The notes under the pieces are model-generated. The model was given only the letters and a program-made list of their open reading frames with translations, ran no database searches and had not been told where the DNA came from. Shown here one piece after another: positions 16,390-26,025 of a stretch of 43,697 nt of DNA. The first letter of the stretch is position 1, and each line of letters opens with the position of its first letter. Source of the DNA: Chloroflexota bacterium (GTDB lineage Bacteria; Chloroflexota; Ktedonobacteria; Ktedonobacterales; JACDGC01); the NCBI GenBank assembly GCA_021778805.1, contig JAJYBV010000019.1, positions 1 to 43,697 on the forward strand, given 5' to 3'. The translations under genes were made by a program, and so were the position numbers.

Positions 16390-18873
16390 ATGTCTTATAA
16401 TGAATTTTTTTTTCATTTAGTGGAAAATGAAGATGAAGACGAGTCCGTTTATGTTGAACATATTGATATGGAAGATTTAAATGACTCTGCCGATAACGAT
16501 ACCATACCTAAAAATTCAGAACCTAAGTTTGCGGAAATTCTGCCAATTATTCCTTTAAAAGGCGTTGTAGTGTTTCCTTTTGCGGTAACTCCCTTGGCCG
16601 TTGGCCAAGAACGCTCGATTGCGCTGATAGACGACGCTATGCGCGCTGACAGAATTATTGGCTTGGTTGCACAAAAAGATCCTGAATTAGAGCAAGGCGG
16701 ACCCGATGACACGTTTCGCATTGGCGCAGCGGCGCGTATAGCGCGGCTGATTCGGCTGCCTGACGGCAATATACAGATAATGGCTCAAGGATTAGAACGC
16801 ATTGTTATTGATGAATATGTGCAAGAAACGCCTTATCTCAAAGCTAAAATTCACGTTTCCAAAGAATTAGTGGAAAACGACATTGAAACGGAAGCGCTGA
16901 AGCGCAGCGCGGTCGATCTTTTCCAGAAAATGGTTGGCTTGGTGCAATATCTTTCCGAGGAATTGGCGATGGCAATTATTAACTTGGAAGATCCGCGCCA
17001 GATAGTTTATTTTATTGCCTCTACTGTCAAAATGGATCTCCACTTTCGGCAGGAATTGCTGGAAATGGATTCTGTGCGCGGAAAATTAGAAAAAGTCATC
17101 CAATTTTTGAATAAAGAATTAGAGATTCTTGAGCTTGGTAAAAAATTGCAAAATCAAGCGCAAGATGAAATGACTAAAGCCCAACGAGAATATTATCTGC
17201 GTGAACAGATTAAAGCCATTCAAAAAGAATTAGGAGAAGAAAGCGACGACGCTGCCGCAATCAATGAACTTCGCTCGCGTATTCAAAAAGCCGGTTTATC
17301 TGAATCTGCCTTAAAAGAAGCAAATCGGGAATTATCTCGCTTGGAGAAAATATCTGCTGCGTCACCCGAATATTCCGTTATCAGAACCTATCTTGAAATG
17401 ATTGTTTCGCTGCCATGGAATCAAATGAGCGAAAGTGTTATTGATATTCAGCGATCTCGCGAAACGCTGGATCAGGATCATTATGATTTAGAGAAAATTA
17501 AAGATCGAATTTTGGAGTACTTGGCTGTTAGAAAACTTCGTGAAGAACGGCTCAACGAAAATGGTGAGAAAAACAGCCAGATGCATGAACCGGTGCTGTG
17601 TTTTGTCGGCCCTCCGGGAGTTGGCAAAACCTCACTTGGGCAGTCGATAGCGCGTTCGCTGAACCGCAAATTCGTGCGCTTATCTCTTGGCGGTATTCGC
17701 GATGAAGCGGAGATTCGCGGCCATCGCCGTACCTATATTGGCGCAATGCCGGGCAACATTCTGCAATCATTGCGACGCGCTGGGGTGCGAAACCCGGTGT
17801 TTATGCTGGATGAAGTTGATAAACTTGGAGCCGACTGGCGCGGAGATCCTTCATCGGCGCTGCTGGAAGTGCTGGATCCTGAGCAGAATTTTAGTTTTCG
17901 CGATAATTATTTGGATATGCCATTCGACTTATCCCAGATTATGTTTATTGCAACCGCTAATGAAATGGAGCGTATTCCTCCGGCGCTGCTCGATCGCATG
18001 GAAGTAATCAGTTTATCGGGGTATACCGAAGAGCAAAAAGTTCACATTGCCAAAACATATCTGCTGCCCAAGCAATTGAAAGCCGCCGCGCTGCAGCCCG
18101 AAGAGCTGACTTTAAGCGATGACGCGATTCAGCATATTATCAGAGAATATACGCGGGAAGCCGGAGTACGCAACTTAGAGCGCAAGATTGCCGATGTGTG
18201 CCGCAAAGCGACGAAAGCAATAGCTGCCGGTACCGCGACATCTTTACATGTTACGAAAGATTCGCTGTACGAGTTGTTAGGCCGGCCAATTGCCCCGGAT
18301 GAAACGTTTGAACGTATTGATCGGCCGGGCGTTGCGGCTGGCTTATCGGTTACGCCATATGGCGGCGATGTGCTGTTTGTCGAGGCAGCTATGATGCCAA
18401 GCGTGGAAGAGCAGCTGGTTTTAACCGGCCAGCTTGGCAATGTAATGAAAGAATCGGCGCAAACCGCGCTGACGTATGTTCGATCAAACGCTGCTGAATT
18501 CGGGATAGACCCGCATGTATTTCGTGGAATGAGTGTGCATATTCATGTGCCGGCTGGGGCTACACCAAAAGATGGCCCTTCGGCGGGTGTAACGATTGCT
18601 ACGGCGATTGTATCACTGGTCACCGGGAAAAAGGTGCGCTGGGATGTAGCAATGACCGGTGAAATATCGCTGCGCGGCAAAGCTTTGCCGATTGGCGGGC
18701 TGCGCGATAAAGCGCTGGCGGCGCATCGCTTAGGCATTCATACGGTTATATTTCCCAAAGGGAACGAAATGGATTTGGATGATTTTCCACAGGATTTGAA
18801 GAAGGAAATGCAATTTCTGCCTGTGAGTGATGTAAGCGAGGTCATTGCTATTGCGCTGGCAGATCCCCAGTAA
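16390..18873 (+). CDS. lon: ATP-dependent protease Lon
   Basis: The 827-residue length is normal for LonA. An acidic N-terminal extension of about 45 residues precedes the LON substrate-binding domain (about 48-245, from ILPIIPLKGVVVFPFAVTPL). A coiled linker with the QREYYLREQIKAIQKELG block follows. The AAA+ module has Walker A GPPGVGKTS near residue 407 and Walker B VFMLDEVDK. The S16 protease domain has catalytic Ser731 in KDGPSAGVT and Lys774 in LRDKALAAH. It degrades misfolded and regulatory proteins in the cytosol. The ribosome site AAGGAGAG sets the start. A strong terminator follows 17 bp after the stop. Confidence 0.97.
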   Translation: MSYNEFFFHLVENEDEDESVYVEHIDMEDLNDSADNDTIPKNSEPKFAEILPIIPLKGVVVFPFAVTPLAVGQERSIALIDDAMRADRIIGLVAQKDPELEQGGPDDTFRIGAAARIARLIRLPDGNIQIMAQGLERIVIDEYVQETPYLKAKIHVSKELVENDIETEALKRSAVDLFQKMVGLVQYLSEELAMAIINLEDPRQIVYFIASTVKMDLHFRQELLEMDSVRGKLEKVIQFLNKELEILELGKKLQNQAQDEMTKAQREYYLREQIKAIQKELGEESDDAAAINELRSRIQKAGLSESALKEANRELSRLEKISAASPEYSVIRTYLEMIVSLPWNQMSESVIDIQRSRETLDQDHYDLEKIKDRILEYLAVRKLREERLNENGEKNSQMHEPVLCFVGPPGVGKTSLGQSIARSLNRKFVRLSLGGIRDEAEIRGHRRTYIGAMPGNILQSLRRAGVRNPVFMLDEVDKLGADWRGDPSSALLEVLDPEQNFSFRDNYLDMPFDLSQIMFIATANEMERIPPALLDRMEVISLSGYTEEQKVHIAKTYLLPKQLKAAALQPEELTLSDDAIQHIIREYTREAGVRNLERKIADVCRKATKAIAAGTATSLHVTKDSLYELLGRPIAPDETFERIDRPGVAAGLSVTPYGGDVLFVEAAMMPSVEEQLVLTGQLGNVMKESAQTALTYVRSNAAEFGIDPHVFRGMSVHIHVPAGATPKDGPSAGVTIATAIVSLVTGKKVRWDVAMTGEISLRGKALPIGGLRDKALAAHRLGIHTVIFPKGNEMDLDDFPQDLKKEMQFLPVSDVSEVIAIALADPQ

Positions 18874-18890
18874 AGCGCATGCGACAAAAA

Positions 18891-18919
18891 AAGAAGCAGA
18901 GTCAAAAACTCTGCTTCTT
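18891..18919. terminator. bidirectional terminator between lon and the HTH gene
   Basis: AAGAAGCAGAGT (18891-18902) and ACTCTGCTTCTT (18908-18919) form a 12-bp stem with a 5-base loop. There is an A run on the left and a T-rich stretch on the right, so it can serve lon on the plus strand and the convergent HTH gene on the minus strand. Confidence 0.85.
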
Positions 18920-18954
18920 CTGTTTATATATATTTGTAAGACGGTATTCGCGAA

Positions 18955-19455
18955 TTAATCTACAATGGGCACAAATGCAAATTTTGTGCCTTTCTGCGAA
19001 CCCGTCTGAGTAAACGATTCATGTAATATCTCGGAAACATTGGGATGTTTCCAACTAAGCTGCTCTACTTTCTCGCGTATCGACGCAAGTTGGGCGTGAA
19101 TTGCCTGTCGTGTTTGCTGTTGTTGTCTAGCTATTTCCGATGGGCGTTTCCCTTCTACGAGCGCAGCGCAGATATCGCGCTGCCGTTGTGTTAGTGTTTG
19201 TCCCAGCAATTCCAGCGCTTTTTCAGCCAGAGAAATGGTCTCACCCGTCTTGGTAGACTTACGATACGCATCTAAATCTGGTTGATGAAATATCCAGCGA
19301 TCTGCAATACGAATCCCTGGAATTTTTTCGTTTTCGACGAGGCGCATAAAGTGCCAGTAGCTCATGTTGAGGTATTTCGCGGCTTCACGAGTCGTCATGA
19401 AGCTGTTCAGAGGGATAAAAGAGGGCGCGGTGATGTTGTCTGAATTCAATGCCAT
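18955..19455 (-). CDS. DNA-binding protein with excisionase-like HTH and a second sigma/LuxR-like HTH
   Basis: From the ATG at 19455, backed by GGAGAGGAG, the protein has 166 residues; the frame is open further up to 19533. Residues about 20-65 form a HTH_17/excisionase-type winged helix (MTTREAAKYLNMSYWHFMRL then RIADRWIFHQPDLDAY). Residues about 85-135 form a second helix-turn-helix of sigma region 4 or LuxR type (LTQRQRDICAALVEGKRPSE, then the IARQQQQTRQAIHAQL recognition helices). The C-terminal tail is unassigned. It is probably a transcription regulator rather than a phage excisionase, since no integrase is nearby. Its targets are unknown. Confidence 0.7.
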   Translation of the reverse strand: MALNSDNITAPSFIPLNSFMTTREAAKYLNMSYWHFMRLVENEKIPGIRIADRWIFHQPDLDAYRKSTKTGETISLAEKALELLGQTLTQRQRDICAALVEGKRPSEIARQQQQTRQAIHAQLASIREKVEQLSWKHPNVSEILHESFTQTGSQKGTKFAFVPIVD

Positions 19456-19703
19456 TGAGATCTCCTCTCCTCGGCAATGGAGTCCGCCATGCGTATGCAG
19501 GGCGTAAAACTTCGCTCCGCAGCGTTGTTTCAATTACACTATACCATATATTGGCTTATTAATCAATCGTTATCCTTTAAATTTTGTTTAAAGTCCAAGA
19601 AAAATTGGATATTTCACCCAAAAACATAGAACAAATACCCATTTATGCCTGTCCCATTTTTCTTATTGGCCAATATTTTGTGCCGCGGCAGCATGATTTT
19701 TAT

Positions 19704-20708
19704 TTAGGCGTTGCGAGTGGAAAACCCGAATTTTTTTAGCGCCTGAACGGCGCCAACGCACGTAAACTCAGCAAGCATCGGCAAAACCCTGGCTGCCGCT
19801 ACCGCAGCAGCAGCGCCAATGACCAAGGATGGGGCCGCTCCGGAAGCAAATAACAATAGCGCAATAGTTCCTTCACGAAAACCTAAACCGCTGGGAGTTA
19901 TGAAGCTTAAAAATCCAATAGCCCAACCGATTGCATAGATTCCCATATATACGAGAATTATTTCCCAGGACTTTATGGTAAAGCCAATAGCATATAAGGC
20001 AAGCGCAAATCCAATTCCTACAGTCAGCCAGCTTGCCAGCCACATTAACAGCACGGGAACAATATCTTGAAATCGCATGGTTACCAAAGCAATTTCGCGT
20101 TTCAGCAATTTGCCGGCGTATAGAAATATGTTGTTCATCGTTTGCGGGCGCAGTCCAAACAGCAATATCGGCAGCCCTACAATCAGCAGTACCGCCGCAA
20201 TAGACCGAATATACGCGCTGAATGCGCCTAATTGATTTGTGCGCGGCCAAAATGGCAGCGTAAGCATGAAGAAAAGAATTGCTCCGGCAATTTTGGTTGC
20301 AAGCTCTACCGTCATACTTATGAAAGTTTTAGTTTTTGGGGAGCCTTCACGCTCGGCATAGACGACACGCGAAGCAACATGCCAAACATTTCCGGGAATA
20401 TAGCGCACCAATTCTGCGGTAAGGTAAATATATTCTGCAGTAAAAAGCGGCAGATGAACATCTAAGCGGCGCAGAATCGCGCGCCAGATGGCGGCAAATG
20501 AAAGCTCTTGCGCAATAAAAAATAAATATGCCACTATAAGCGCCGGCCAGCTAATGCGCCAAGGAAAACGCTGTGCGCTGCTCCAGCCTGAAATAAACGC
20601 ATGAATAATGAAGTACGCCAGCGCAAGTAAAAACGCCGCTTGCGCTAAGCGTTTCAGCCATTGGCTGCGCAGCAGCGCCATTACTTTAGATTGCTGAAAA
20701 ACGCTCAA
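19704..20708 (-). CDS. LPG-synthase-type flippase-like integral membrane protein (UPF0104)
   Basis: The 334-residue protein has about eight membrane helices and the lysylphosphatidylglycerol-synthase TM-region features: AEYIYLTAELVRYIPGNVWH, which matches the family's R-Y-I-P-G-x-x-W/G block, and FITPSGLGFREGTIALLL near the end. Stand-alone members lack the cytosolic synthase domain and are thought to move lipids or lipid-linked sugars across the membrane. Its start overlaps the stop of the GT2 gene by 4 bp (ATGA), so the two are translationally coupled. Together they probably build and export a lipid-linked sugar (inference). Confidence 0.8.
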   Translation of the reverse strand: MSVFQQSKVMALLRSQWLKRLAQAAFLLALAYFIIHAFISGWSSAQRFPWRISWPALIVAYLFFIAQELSFAAIWRAILRRLDVHLPLFTAEYIYLTAELVRYIPGNVWHVASRVVYAEREGSPKTKTFISMTVELATKIAGAILFFMLTLPFWPRTNQLGAFSAYIRSIAAVLLIVGLPILLFGLRPQTMNNIFLYAGKLLKREIALVTMRFQDIVPVLLMWLASWLTVGIGFALALYAIGFTIKSWEIILVYMGIYAIGWAIGFLSFITPSGLGFREGTIALLLFASGAAPSLVIGAAAAVAAARVLPMLAEFTCVGAVQALKKFGFSTRNA

Positions 20709-21721
20709 TTCAATTCCTGCCTAACGCTATATTCTTCCTCAGATCGGAAATTGAAATGCCGTATCATCTCGCTTTGTAAGCCGGTTAGCACAAACTGCGC
20801 GCCAACAATCATTAAAATAATGCCTAAAAATAAGATAGGATGGTTTTTAATTGGATCATTTGTCACAAATTTATTGATAACCACCCAAAGATCGATACCA
20901 AACCCCGTTAGAAAAGAGAGAATGCCGATTGGCCCAAAGAGTCGCAAGGGGGTACGCAAATAGCTGGTTAAAAACAGCACAGTCATTAAATCTAAAAAGC
21001 CGCGTAAAAATCTTCGCGCGCCAAATTTTGATTTGCCATATTGCCGGGGATGGTGTGTTACTTTTACTTCAGTCACCGAAAATCCGCGACCCTTGGCCAG
21101 CACAGGAATAAATCGATGTAATTCGCCGTAGAGTTTCAGCTCTTCTATCAATTCACGCCGATACGCTTTAAATCCGCAGTTCATATCATGCAAATACACA
21201 CCGGTGAATTTGCGCACCGCGGAATTGAAGAAAAATGAAGGAATAGTCTTAGATGGAGGGTCATGCCGAGGAAATTTCCAGCCGGAAACAAGATCGTACC
21301 CTTCATGAATCTTCTGTAAGAAGTTTGGGATTTCGGCAGGGTCATCCTGCAAATCGGCGTCCATTGTAATGATGATTTTTCCGTATGCGTGTGTAAAACC
21401 TGCTAATAATGCCGGAGATTTGCCGAAATTTCTGCGGAAGCGAATGACCCGTACACGATAATCTTCCTTGTGTATAGCCTCTGCGATTTTAAATGAGCGA
21501 TCCGTGCTGCCATCATCAATAAAAATGATTTCAAAAGATTCCCCCACCCCATCCATTGAAGCGCAAACTTTGCTGTATAATTCCTGTAAACTGCCCTCTT
21601 CATTTAAAAAGGGAATGATAATTGATACAGCTACCGATGATTTGGATTGTTCTTCCCTTATGACTGAATTTTCAGTTATGGGAATAAATTGATTGAGCGC
21701 ATGGATTATTTCTTGTTCCAT
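20705..21721 (-). CDS. GT2 glycosyltransferase, polyprenyl-phosphate sugar transferase (DPM1/ArnC-like)
   Basis: From the ATG at 21721 (AGGAG ribosome site) the protein has 338 residues. A cytosolic GT-A domain covers about 30-250: VSIIIPFLNEEGSLQELYSK, EIIFIDDGSTDRSF, RVIRFRRNFGKSPALLAGF, and the metal-binding ITMDADLQDDPAEIP. HHPRQYGKSKFGARRFLRGF, typical of dolichol/undecaprenyl-phosphate glycosyltransferases, comes before two C-terminal membrane helices (TGFGIDLWVVINKF and PILFLGIILMIVGAQFVLTG). It should move a sugar from a nucleotide donor to a polyprenyl phosphate. The frame extends 108 nt upstream without support. The flippase-like gene overlaps its end. Confidence 0.88.
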   Translation of the reverse strand: MEQEIIHALNQFIPITENSVIREEQSKSSVAVSIIIPFLNEEGSLQELYSKVCASMDGVGESFEIIFIDDGSTDRSFKIAEAIHKEDYRVRVIRFRRNFGKSPALLAGFTHAYGKIIITMDADLQDDPAEIPNFLQKIHEGYDLVSGWKFPRHDPPSKTIPSFFFNSAVRKFTGVYLHDMNCGFKAYRRELIEELKLYGELHRFIPVLAKGRGFSVTEVKVTHHPRQYGKSKFGARRFLRGFLDLMTVLFLTSYLRTPLRLFGPIGILSFLTGFGIDLWVVINKFVTNDPIKNHPILFLGIILMIVGAQFVLTGLQSEMIRHFNFRSEEEYSVRQELN

Positions 21722-21899
21722 GAACAGGCTCCTGATACATTGCTGACGCCGAGTTAAACCAAAGCGGTCATGCCGGCTTATATGTTTATAACGAATAACA
21801 TGGGCGAATAGAAGCGCTTTCAAGAACAATTCCCAGAAATTCTCAGCAAATTCTCAGAAAAATACCGCCGCTTCGTCTGAACATGTTTGGCTGTAATAA

Positions 21900-21936
21900 T
21901 TAACACATCTTTAACATTCATAACACATAATTAACA
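21900..21936 (+). promoter_or_regulatory. Pho-box-like tandem repeats upstream of pstS
   Basis: TTAACA occurs at 21900-21905, 21911-21916 and 21931-21936, with ATAACA at 21920-21925, so starts are 11, 9 and 11 bp apart. Such helical-phase TTAACA repeats are the classic binding pattern for PhoP/PhoB-type response regulators. TAGAAT at 21946-21951 is a suitable -10 box just downstream. The response regulator encoded at 26691 is the obvious candidate to bind here. Confidence 0.7.
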
Positions 21937-22001
21937 TAGTGGGGTTAGAATCAGTTCGGAACTTCAAATTGAAGTTTTTTTTCAACACTTTTGGAGGAAT
22001 T

Positions 22002-23045
22002 ATGACACTGAACCAATTCGGCCGCAAATTATATACTGTTGCCGGCATTGTAGGAGTTGCTGCGATGATGTTTATTGCAGCCTGCGGAAATACTTCTACT
22101 GGATCAAACAGCTCATCAGTAAACACTTCACTTACTGCTTGCCACGTTACCGCGGCAGACCTGACACTTAGCACTTCATCAGCAACACCAGCTGCTCCTG
22201 CAGCAATTACAGGCCTTTCCGGTCAGCAATTAACCATTGACGGTTCTTCGGCGCTTCAACCATTTTTTGTAGCTGCCGCCAAATATTTCGATCAAGGCGA
22301 AGGCACACACACAACAGCAGTTGCTAATGGATCTGGCAATGGGTTAAAAGACGTTGAATCTGGCGCAGTACAAATCGGCATGTCGGATTTCTTCTATCAG
22401 CAAGATCCCGCTGTTCCCAATCCCTCTACTGTTTTTGCAGACCTTGTAGATCACCAAGTAGCAGTTGTTCCGTTCTCATTAGTCGTCAGCAAAGATATCA
22501 GCTCACAAATTGAGAACCTGACAACACAAGAAATTGTTGATATTTATACCGGCAAAGTTACAAACTGGAGCCAAATTGGCGGCCCGAACGAATTAATCAC
22601 CGTTATTAACCGCCCGCTGGTTTCCGGCACACGCGCTACATTCCGCCAATACGTTTTAAAAGGCGCTGTGGAAAGCGCAGGCACAACCTTAACACAAGAT
22701 ACAACCGGTGCGGTTGCTGCTGCTTTAAGCACAACCAACGGCGCTATCGGATATGTTGCTAATGGTTTTGTGTTGAATCAGCAATTTTCCAGCTCCATTT
22801 TCCCAATCTGCATCAATGGATTTGGCGCAACTTCACAAAACATCAACAGCGGAAGCTACTTATATTGGAGCTTTGAGCACGCCTACACCAAGGGTACACC
22901 GGCGGCGAACAGCGCAGCGCAGCAGTTTTTGAATTATGTAGTAACTGCTCCGGTGCAAAATTCCTTGCTGCCTCAGTTAGGCTACTTGCAAGTTAGCAAT
23001 TTAACTCAGGCTGCCCTTGCCACACACCCCGCGCCTACCAACTAA
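22002..23045 (+). CDS. pstS: phosphate ABC transporter, substrate-binding lipoprotein PstS
   Basis: The 348-residue protein starts at 22002 behind GGAGGAA. The signal (GIVGVAAMMFIAACG) ends in a lipobox with Cys28 or so. The binding domain shows LTIDGSSALQPFFVAAAKYF with the TGSS/DGSS-type phosphate loop, then AVANGSGNGLKDVESGAVQIGMSDF, VDIYTGKVTNWSQIGGP and RPLVSGTRATFRQYVL. The last carries the Ser-Gly-Thr-Arg phosphate contact. It captures phosphate outside the membrane for PstCAB. The Pho-box repeats upstream indicate induction under phosphate limitation. Confidence 0.92.
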   Translation: MTLNQFGRKLYTVAGIVGVAAMMFIAACGNTSTGSNSSSVNTSLTACHVTAADLTLSTSSATPAAPAAITGLSGQQLTIDGSSALQPFFVAAAKYFDQGEGTHTTAVANGSGNGLKDVESGAVQIGMSDFFYQQDPAVPNPSTVFADLVDHQVAVVPFSLVVSKDISSQIENLTTQEIVDIYTGKVTNWSQIGGPNELITVINRPLVSGTRATFRQYVLKGAVESAGTTLTQDTTGAVAAALSTTNGAIGYVANGFVLNQQFSSSIFPICINGFGATSQNINSGSYLYWSFEHAYTKGTPAANSAAQQFLNYVVTAPVQNSLLPQLGYLQVSNLTQAALATHPAPTN

Positions 23046-23092
23046 TTTTGTAAAATAAATCAGTCGGCAAGCTCGGAAGAGAATAAAAGAGA

Positions 23093-23133
23093 AAGGCAGA
23101 GAAACAATGATGATTCAGAGTTCTCTCTGCCTT
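23093..23133 (+). promoter_or_regulatory. hairpin between pstS and pstC
   Basis: AAGGCAGAGA (23093-23102) pairs with TCTCTGCCTT (23124-23133) across a 21-base loop. There is no T run. A hairpin here could stabilise the pstS mRNA end or limit read-through, giving more binding protein than permease, as is common in pst operons (inference). Confidence 0.5.
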
Positions 23134-23165
23134 ATCGAATGTAAAGATACAGGAGAAATCCTATT

Positions 23166-24143
23166 ATGAGCAAAGCGCAGATTCAACAAGCTGATTCTGC
23201 AGCAAGGCTTGCCGGATCAGGCAAATTTTCCTTAAAAAAGATATTTGATGACTCGGCTGCCATCTACTTTACTATTTGCGCGCTGATAGTTATTGCAACG
23301 TTACTGTTGGTTTACATCAATATTGGCTCTCAGGCCTACCAAACATTTACGCAATGGCATATTTCACTGGGAAATTTATTTACCTCGAATAATTGGGACG
23401 CAGTCAACAATTTTGGTTTAAAAGCAAACTTCAGCGGAACAATTATGTTAGTTTTCCTTACGGTCTTCATTTCGGCGCCATTTTCAGTTGGCATGGCTAT
23501 TTTTATAGCTGAAATTTCACCAAACTGGCTGCAGGCGCCTATGCGCGGAGCCGTAGAGCTGTTTCTTGGCATACCATCAGTTATTTTTGGATTGCTCGGA
23601 CTCATTGTTGTTGTTCCGTTCGTGCGAAATGTTATGAACTCACTTGCAGGCGCATACTTATATAATGGCTATGGAATTATAGCGGCAATTATTATTGTTA
23701 CATTTATGGTTCTACCAACCATCACCACCATTTCAATCGACACTATTCGCGCCGTGCCTAGAGAAATTCGTGAAGGCAGTTTGGCGCTTGGGGCAACTCG
23801 CTGGCAAACTATTCGCAACGCTGTGCTGCCCGCGGCGCTTCCCGGTATCATGACCGGCGTAATTCTTGGCGTAACCAGGGCGCTTGGTGAAACAGTTGCG
23901 GTAGCGTTTGTTATTGGCGGCGCAGAACAATTTCCATTTACAGTAAACTCCGTCGCTCCATATATACATTTCAGCAACGGTTCGGATGTGCTGACAACGT
24001 TACTGCTGTTTAATTTTAAAGAAGCCACAAATAATACACCTTTATATAGTGTGTTATACACCATCTCATTTATGCTGCTTATTATTTCAGCAATTATGAT
24101 TGCCATTAGCCGATATTTTGCTTCAAGGAGAGTGTATCAATGA
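23166..24143 (+). CDS. pstC: phosphate ABC transporter permease PstC
   Basis: The 325-residue protein has six membrane helices and the permease signature loop REIREGSLALGATRWQTIRN (EAA motif), which docks on PstB. FLGIPSVIFGLLGL and RALGETVAVAFVIGG are typical PstC segments. The ribosome site ACAGGAG precedes the ATG. Its stop overlaps the pstA start by 4 bp. It forms the membrane channel for phosphate together with PstA. Confidence 0.93.
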   Translation: MSKAQIQQADSAARLAGSGKFSLKKIFDDSAAIYFTICALIVIATLLLVYINIGSQAYQTFTQWHISLGNLFTSNNWDAVNNFGLKANFSGTIMLVFLTVFISAPFSVGMAIFIAEISPNWLQAPMRGAVELFLGIPSVIFGLLGLIVVVPFVRNVMNSLAGAYLYNGYGIIAAIIIVTFMVLPTITTISIDTIRAVPREIREGSLALGATRWQTIRNAVLPAALPGIMTGVILGVTRALGETVAVAFVIGGAEQFPFTVNSVAPYIHFSNGSDVLTTLLLFNFKEATNNTPLYSVLYTISFMLLIISAIMIAISRYFASRRVYQ

Positions 24144-25072
24144 GCAGCATAGCCGAATCAATAGTGAAAACAATGGAAAAACAAACACAAGTTCGCGCCG
24201 CAAGAAGACAGCGGGCAAAAATAACAAATCAAGTTATGAATGGCGTATTTTGGCTTGTTGCCGGCATTGTCCTTTCTGCGCTTCTTTTTGTTTTGGGATA
24301 TGTTTTGATAAACGGGTATTCATATGTTTCCCTTAAATTCTTAACTTCAAGTGACTTTGCAACCGGTATTGCGCCGCAGTTATTCAATACACTGTATATC
24401 ACTATTGGCGCACTGATTCCTCTTTTCATTATTGGAGTCAGCGCAGCAATATATGTATCTGAGTATGCTCGGCAGGGATGGTTTCTTAATATTCTGCGAT
24501 TTGCCTCAGATACTTTAACCAGCGTGCCATCTATAGTGATTGGGTTATTGGGATTTCTGCTGTTTGTAACTAACTTTGGTGATGGACATCGCTGGGGATT
24601 TTCGCGCGCCGCAGGAATTTTAGCGCTTACGATATTGAATTTGCCGTGGATGTTGCGCGCCGCAGAAGACGCTTTGCGAGCCGTGCCTAAAGATTTCCGT
24701 GAAGCAAGTATGGCGCTTGGCGCAAATAAATTTCAAACAGTTACCCGTACTATATTGCCCGCTGCGATTCCCGGATTGGTAACTGCTTTGTTGATTGTGG
24801 CGGGCCGTATTATCGGTGAAACTGCCGCGCTCATCTATACATCTGGTGAAGCTGGGCCAACAACAGGCTGGTTTACCCTTAATCCATTTTTTGCCGGTGA
24901 TACTCTTTCGGTGCATATATATTCTTTATTTGCCGATAATCCAACGACCGGAGCATACGAAGGCAGGCTTGCCACAGCGGTGCTTCTGCTTGTTTTAATC
25001 GTTATTATTAACGGCACAGCGCGGTTTCTTGGTCAACGATTACATCAGCGATTTTCTGGTAAAAAAGCGTAA
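24140..25072 (+). CDS. pstA: phosphate ABC transporter permease PstA
   Basis: The 310-residue protein has six membrane helices with the EAA loop KDFREASMALGANKFQTVTR. TLTSVPSIVIGLLGFLLFV and GRIIGETAALIYTSG match PstA. AAGGAG inside the end of pstC drives its translation and the genes overlap by 4 bp. It pairs with PstC to form the transmembrane pore. Confidence 0.93.
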   Translation: MSSIAESIVKTMEKQTQVRAARRQRAKITNQVMNGVFWLVAGIVLSALLFVLGYVLINGYSYVSLKFLTSSDFATGIAPQLFNTLYITIGALIPLFIIGVSAAIYVSEYARQGWFLNILRFASDTLTSVPSIVIGLLGFLLFVTNFGDGHRWGFSRAAGILALTILNLPWMLRAAEDALRAVPKDFREASMALGANKFQTVTRTILPAAIPGLVTALLIVAGRIIGETAALIYTSGEAGPTTGWFTLNPFFAGDTLSVHIYSLFADNPTTGAYEGRLATAVLLLVLIVIINGTARFLGQRLHQRFSGKKA

Positions 25073-25087
25073 GGAGCTTTATTGTTC

Positions 25088-25975
25088 ATGTCTCAACAAA
25101 ATCTTTCCAATAATAATACACCTTTAACTACTGTTTCCAAAGACGGAGCAATTAAGCGAGTAGATGAAGAGCGGCTTTTAACATCGGCTGAAACGGTTAC
25201 GAAGTTGCGCGCGCCGACAGCGCCATTAAAAATTCAGACCAATAATTTGAACATTTACTATGGCGCAAACCATGCGATAAAAAATGTTTCAATGCCCATT
25301 CCTGAAAAGCAAGTGACTGCGCTTATGGGGCCATCGGGGTGCGGCAAATCGACATTTTTAAAGTCGCTCAACCGAATGCTGGATATTATACCTGATACGC
25401 ATATTTCCGGTGAAGTGCTGTTTGATAACAAAAATGTATATGCGAATGGAACTGATGTTGTGGAATTACGGCAGCGGCTGGGTATGGTGTTTCAACGACC
25501 CAATCCGTTCCCTAAATCTATTTTTGAAAATGTTGCCTATGGATTAAAGATTATGGGTGGCTTCAGCCGCAGCGAAATTGCCGATCGCGTTGAAACGAGC
25601 TTGCGTGGCGCAGCCCTTTGGGATGAAGTGCAACATCGGCTGAATCAAAGCGCGTTGGGGTTATCCGGCGGGCAGCAGCAGCGATTGTGCATTGCCCGCG
25701 CGCTGGCAGTTGCCCCTGAAGTGCTGCTGATGGATGAGCCAGCATCGGCGCTGGACCCAATTGCAACGTTAAAAATTGAAGATTTGATCCATGAGCTTCG
25801 TCAGCAGTATACTATTGTCATTGTGACGCATAATTTGCAGCAAGCAACCAGAGTCTCACAATATACCGGATTTTTCTTGACCGGCGCGCTCATTGAATTT
25901 GGTCCAACAGCGGATGTATTTGAACATTCGATGGATGAACGCACCTACGATTTTATCATGGGGCGATTTGGATAA
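25088..25975 (+). CDS. pstB: phosphate ABC transporter ATPase PstB
   Basis: The protein has 295 residues from the ATG at 25088 (AAGGAG upstream). Walker [18 protein letters not shown], the Q-loop region [20 protein letters not shown], signature [15 protein letters not shown], Walker [14 protein letters not shown] and the switch His in VTHNLQQA are all present and PstB-typical. An extra N-terminal segment of about 45 polar residues precedes the usual start and has no assigned role. The enzyme powers phosphate import. Confidence 0.94.
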   Translation: MSQQNLSNNNTPLTTVSKDGAIKRVDEERLLTSAETVTKLRAPTAPLKIQTNNLNIYYGANHAIKNVSMPIPEKQVTALMGPSGCGKSTFLKSLNRMLDIIPDTHISGEVLFDNKNVYANGTDVVELRQRLGMVFQRPNPFPKSIFENVAYGLKIMGGFSRSEIADRVETSLRGAALWDEVQHRLNQSALGLSGGQQQRLCIARALAVAPEVLLMDEPASALDPIATLKIEDLIHELRQQYTIVIVTHNLQQATRVSQYTGFFLTGALIEFGPTADVFEHSMDERTYDFIMGRFG

Positions 25976-26025
25976 CTACAGACCTATATTTGGCGTGAGC
26001 CGCTGGCAAAGACAGGAGTTTTGTT

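Noticed and set aside
18955-19455. Excisionase label for the HTH protein
   Set aside because: No integrase, attachment site or phage gene is near and the protein carries a second HTH, so a regulator is more likely.
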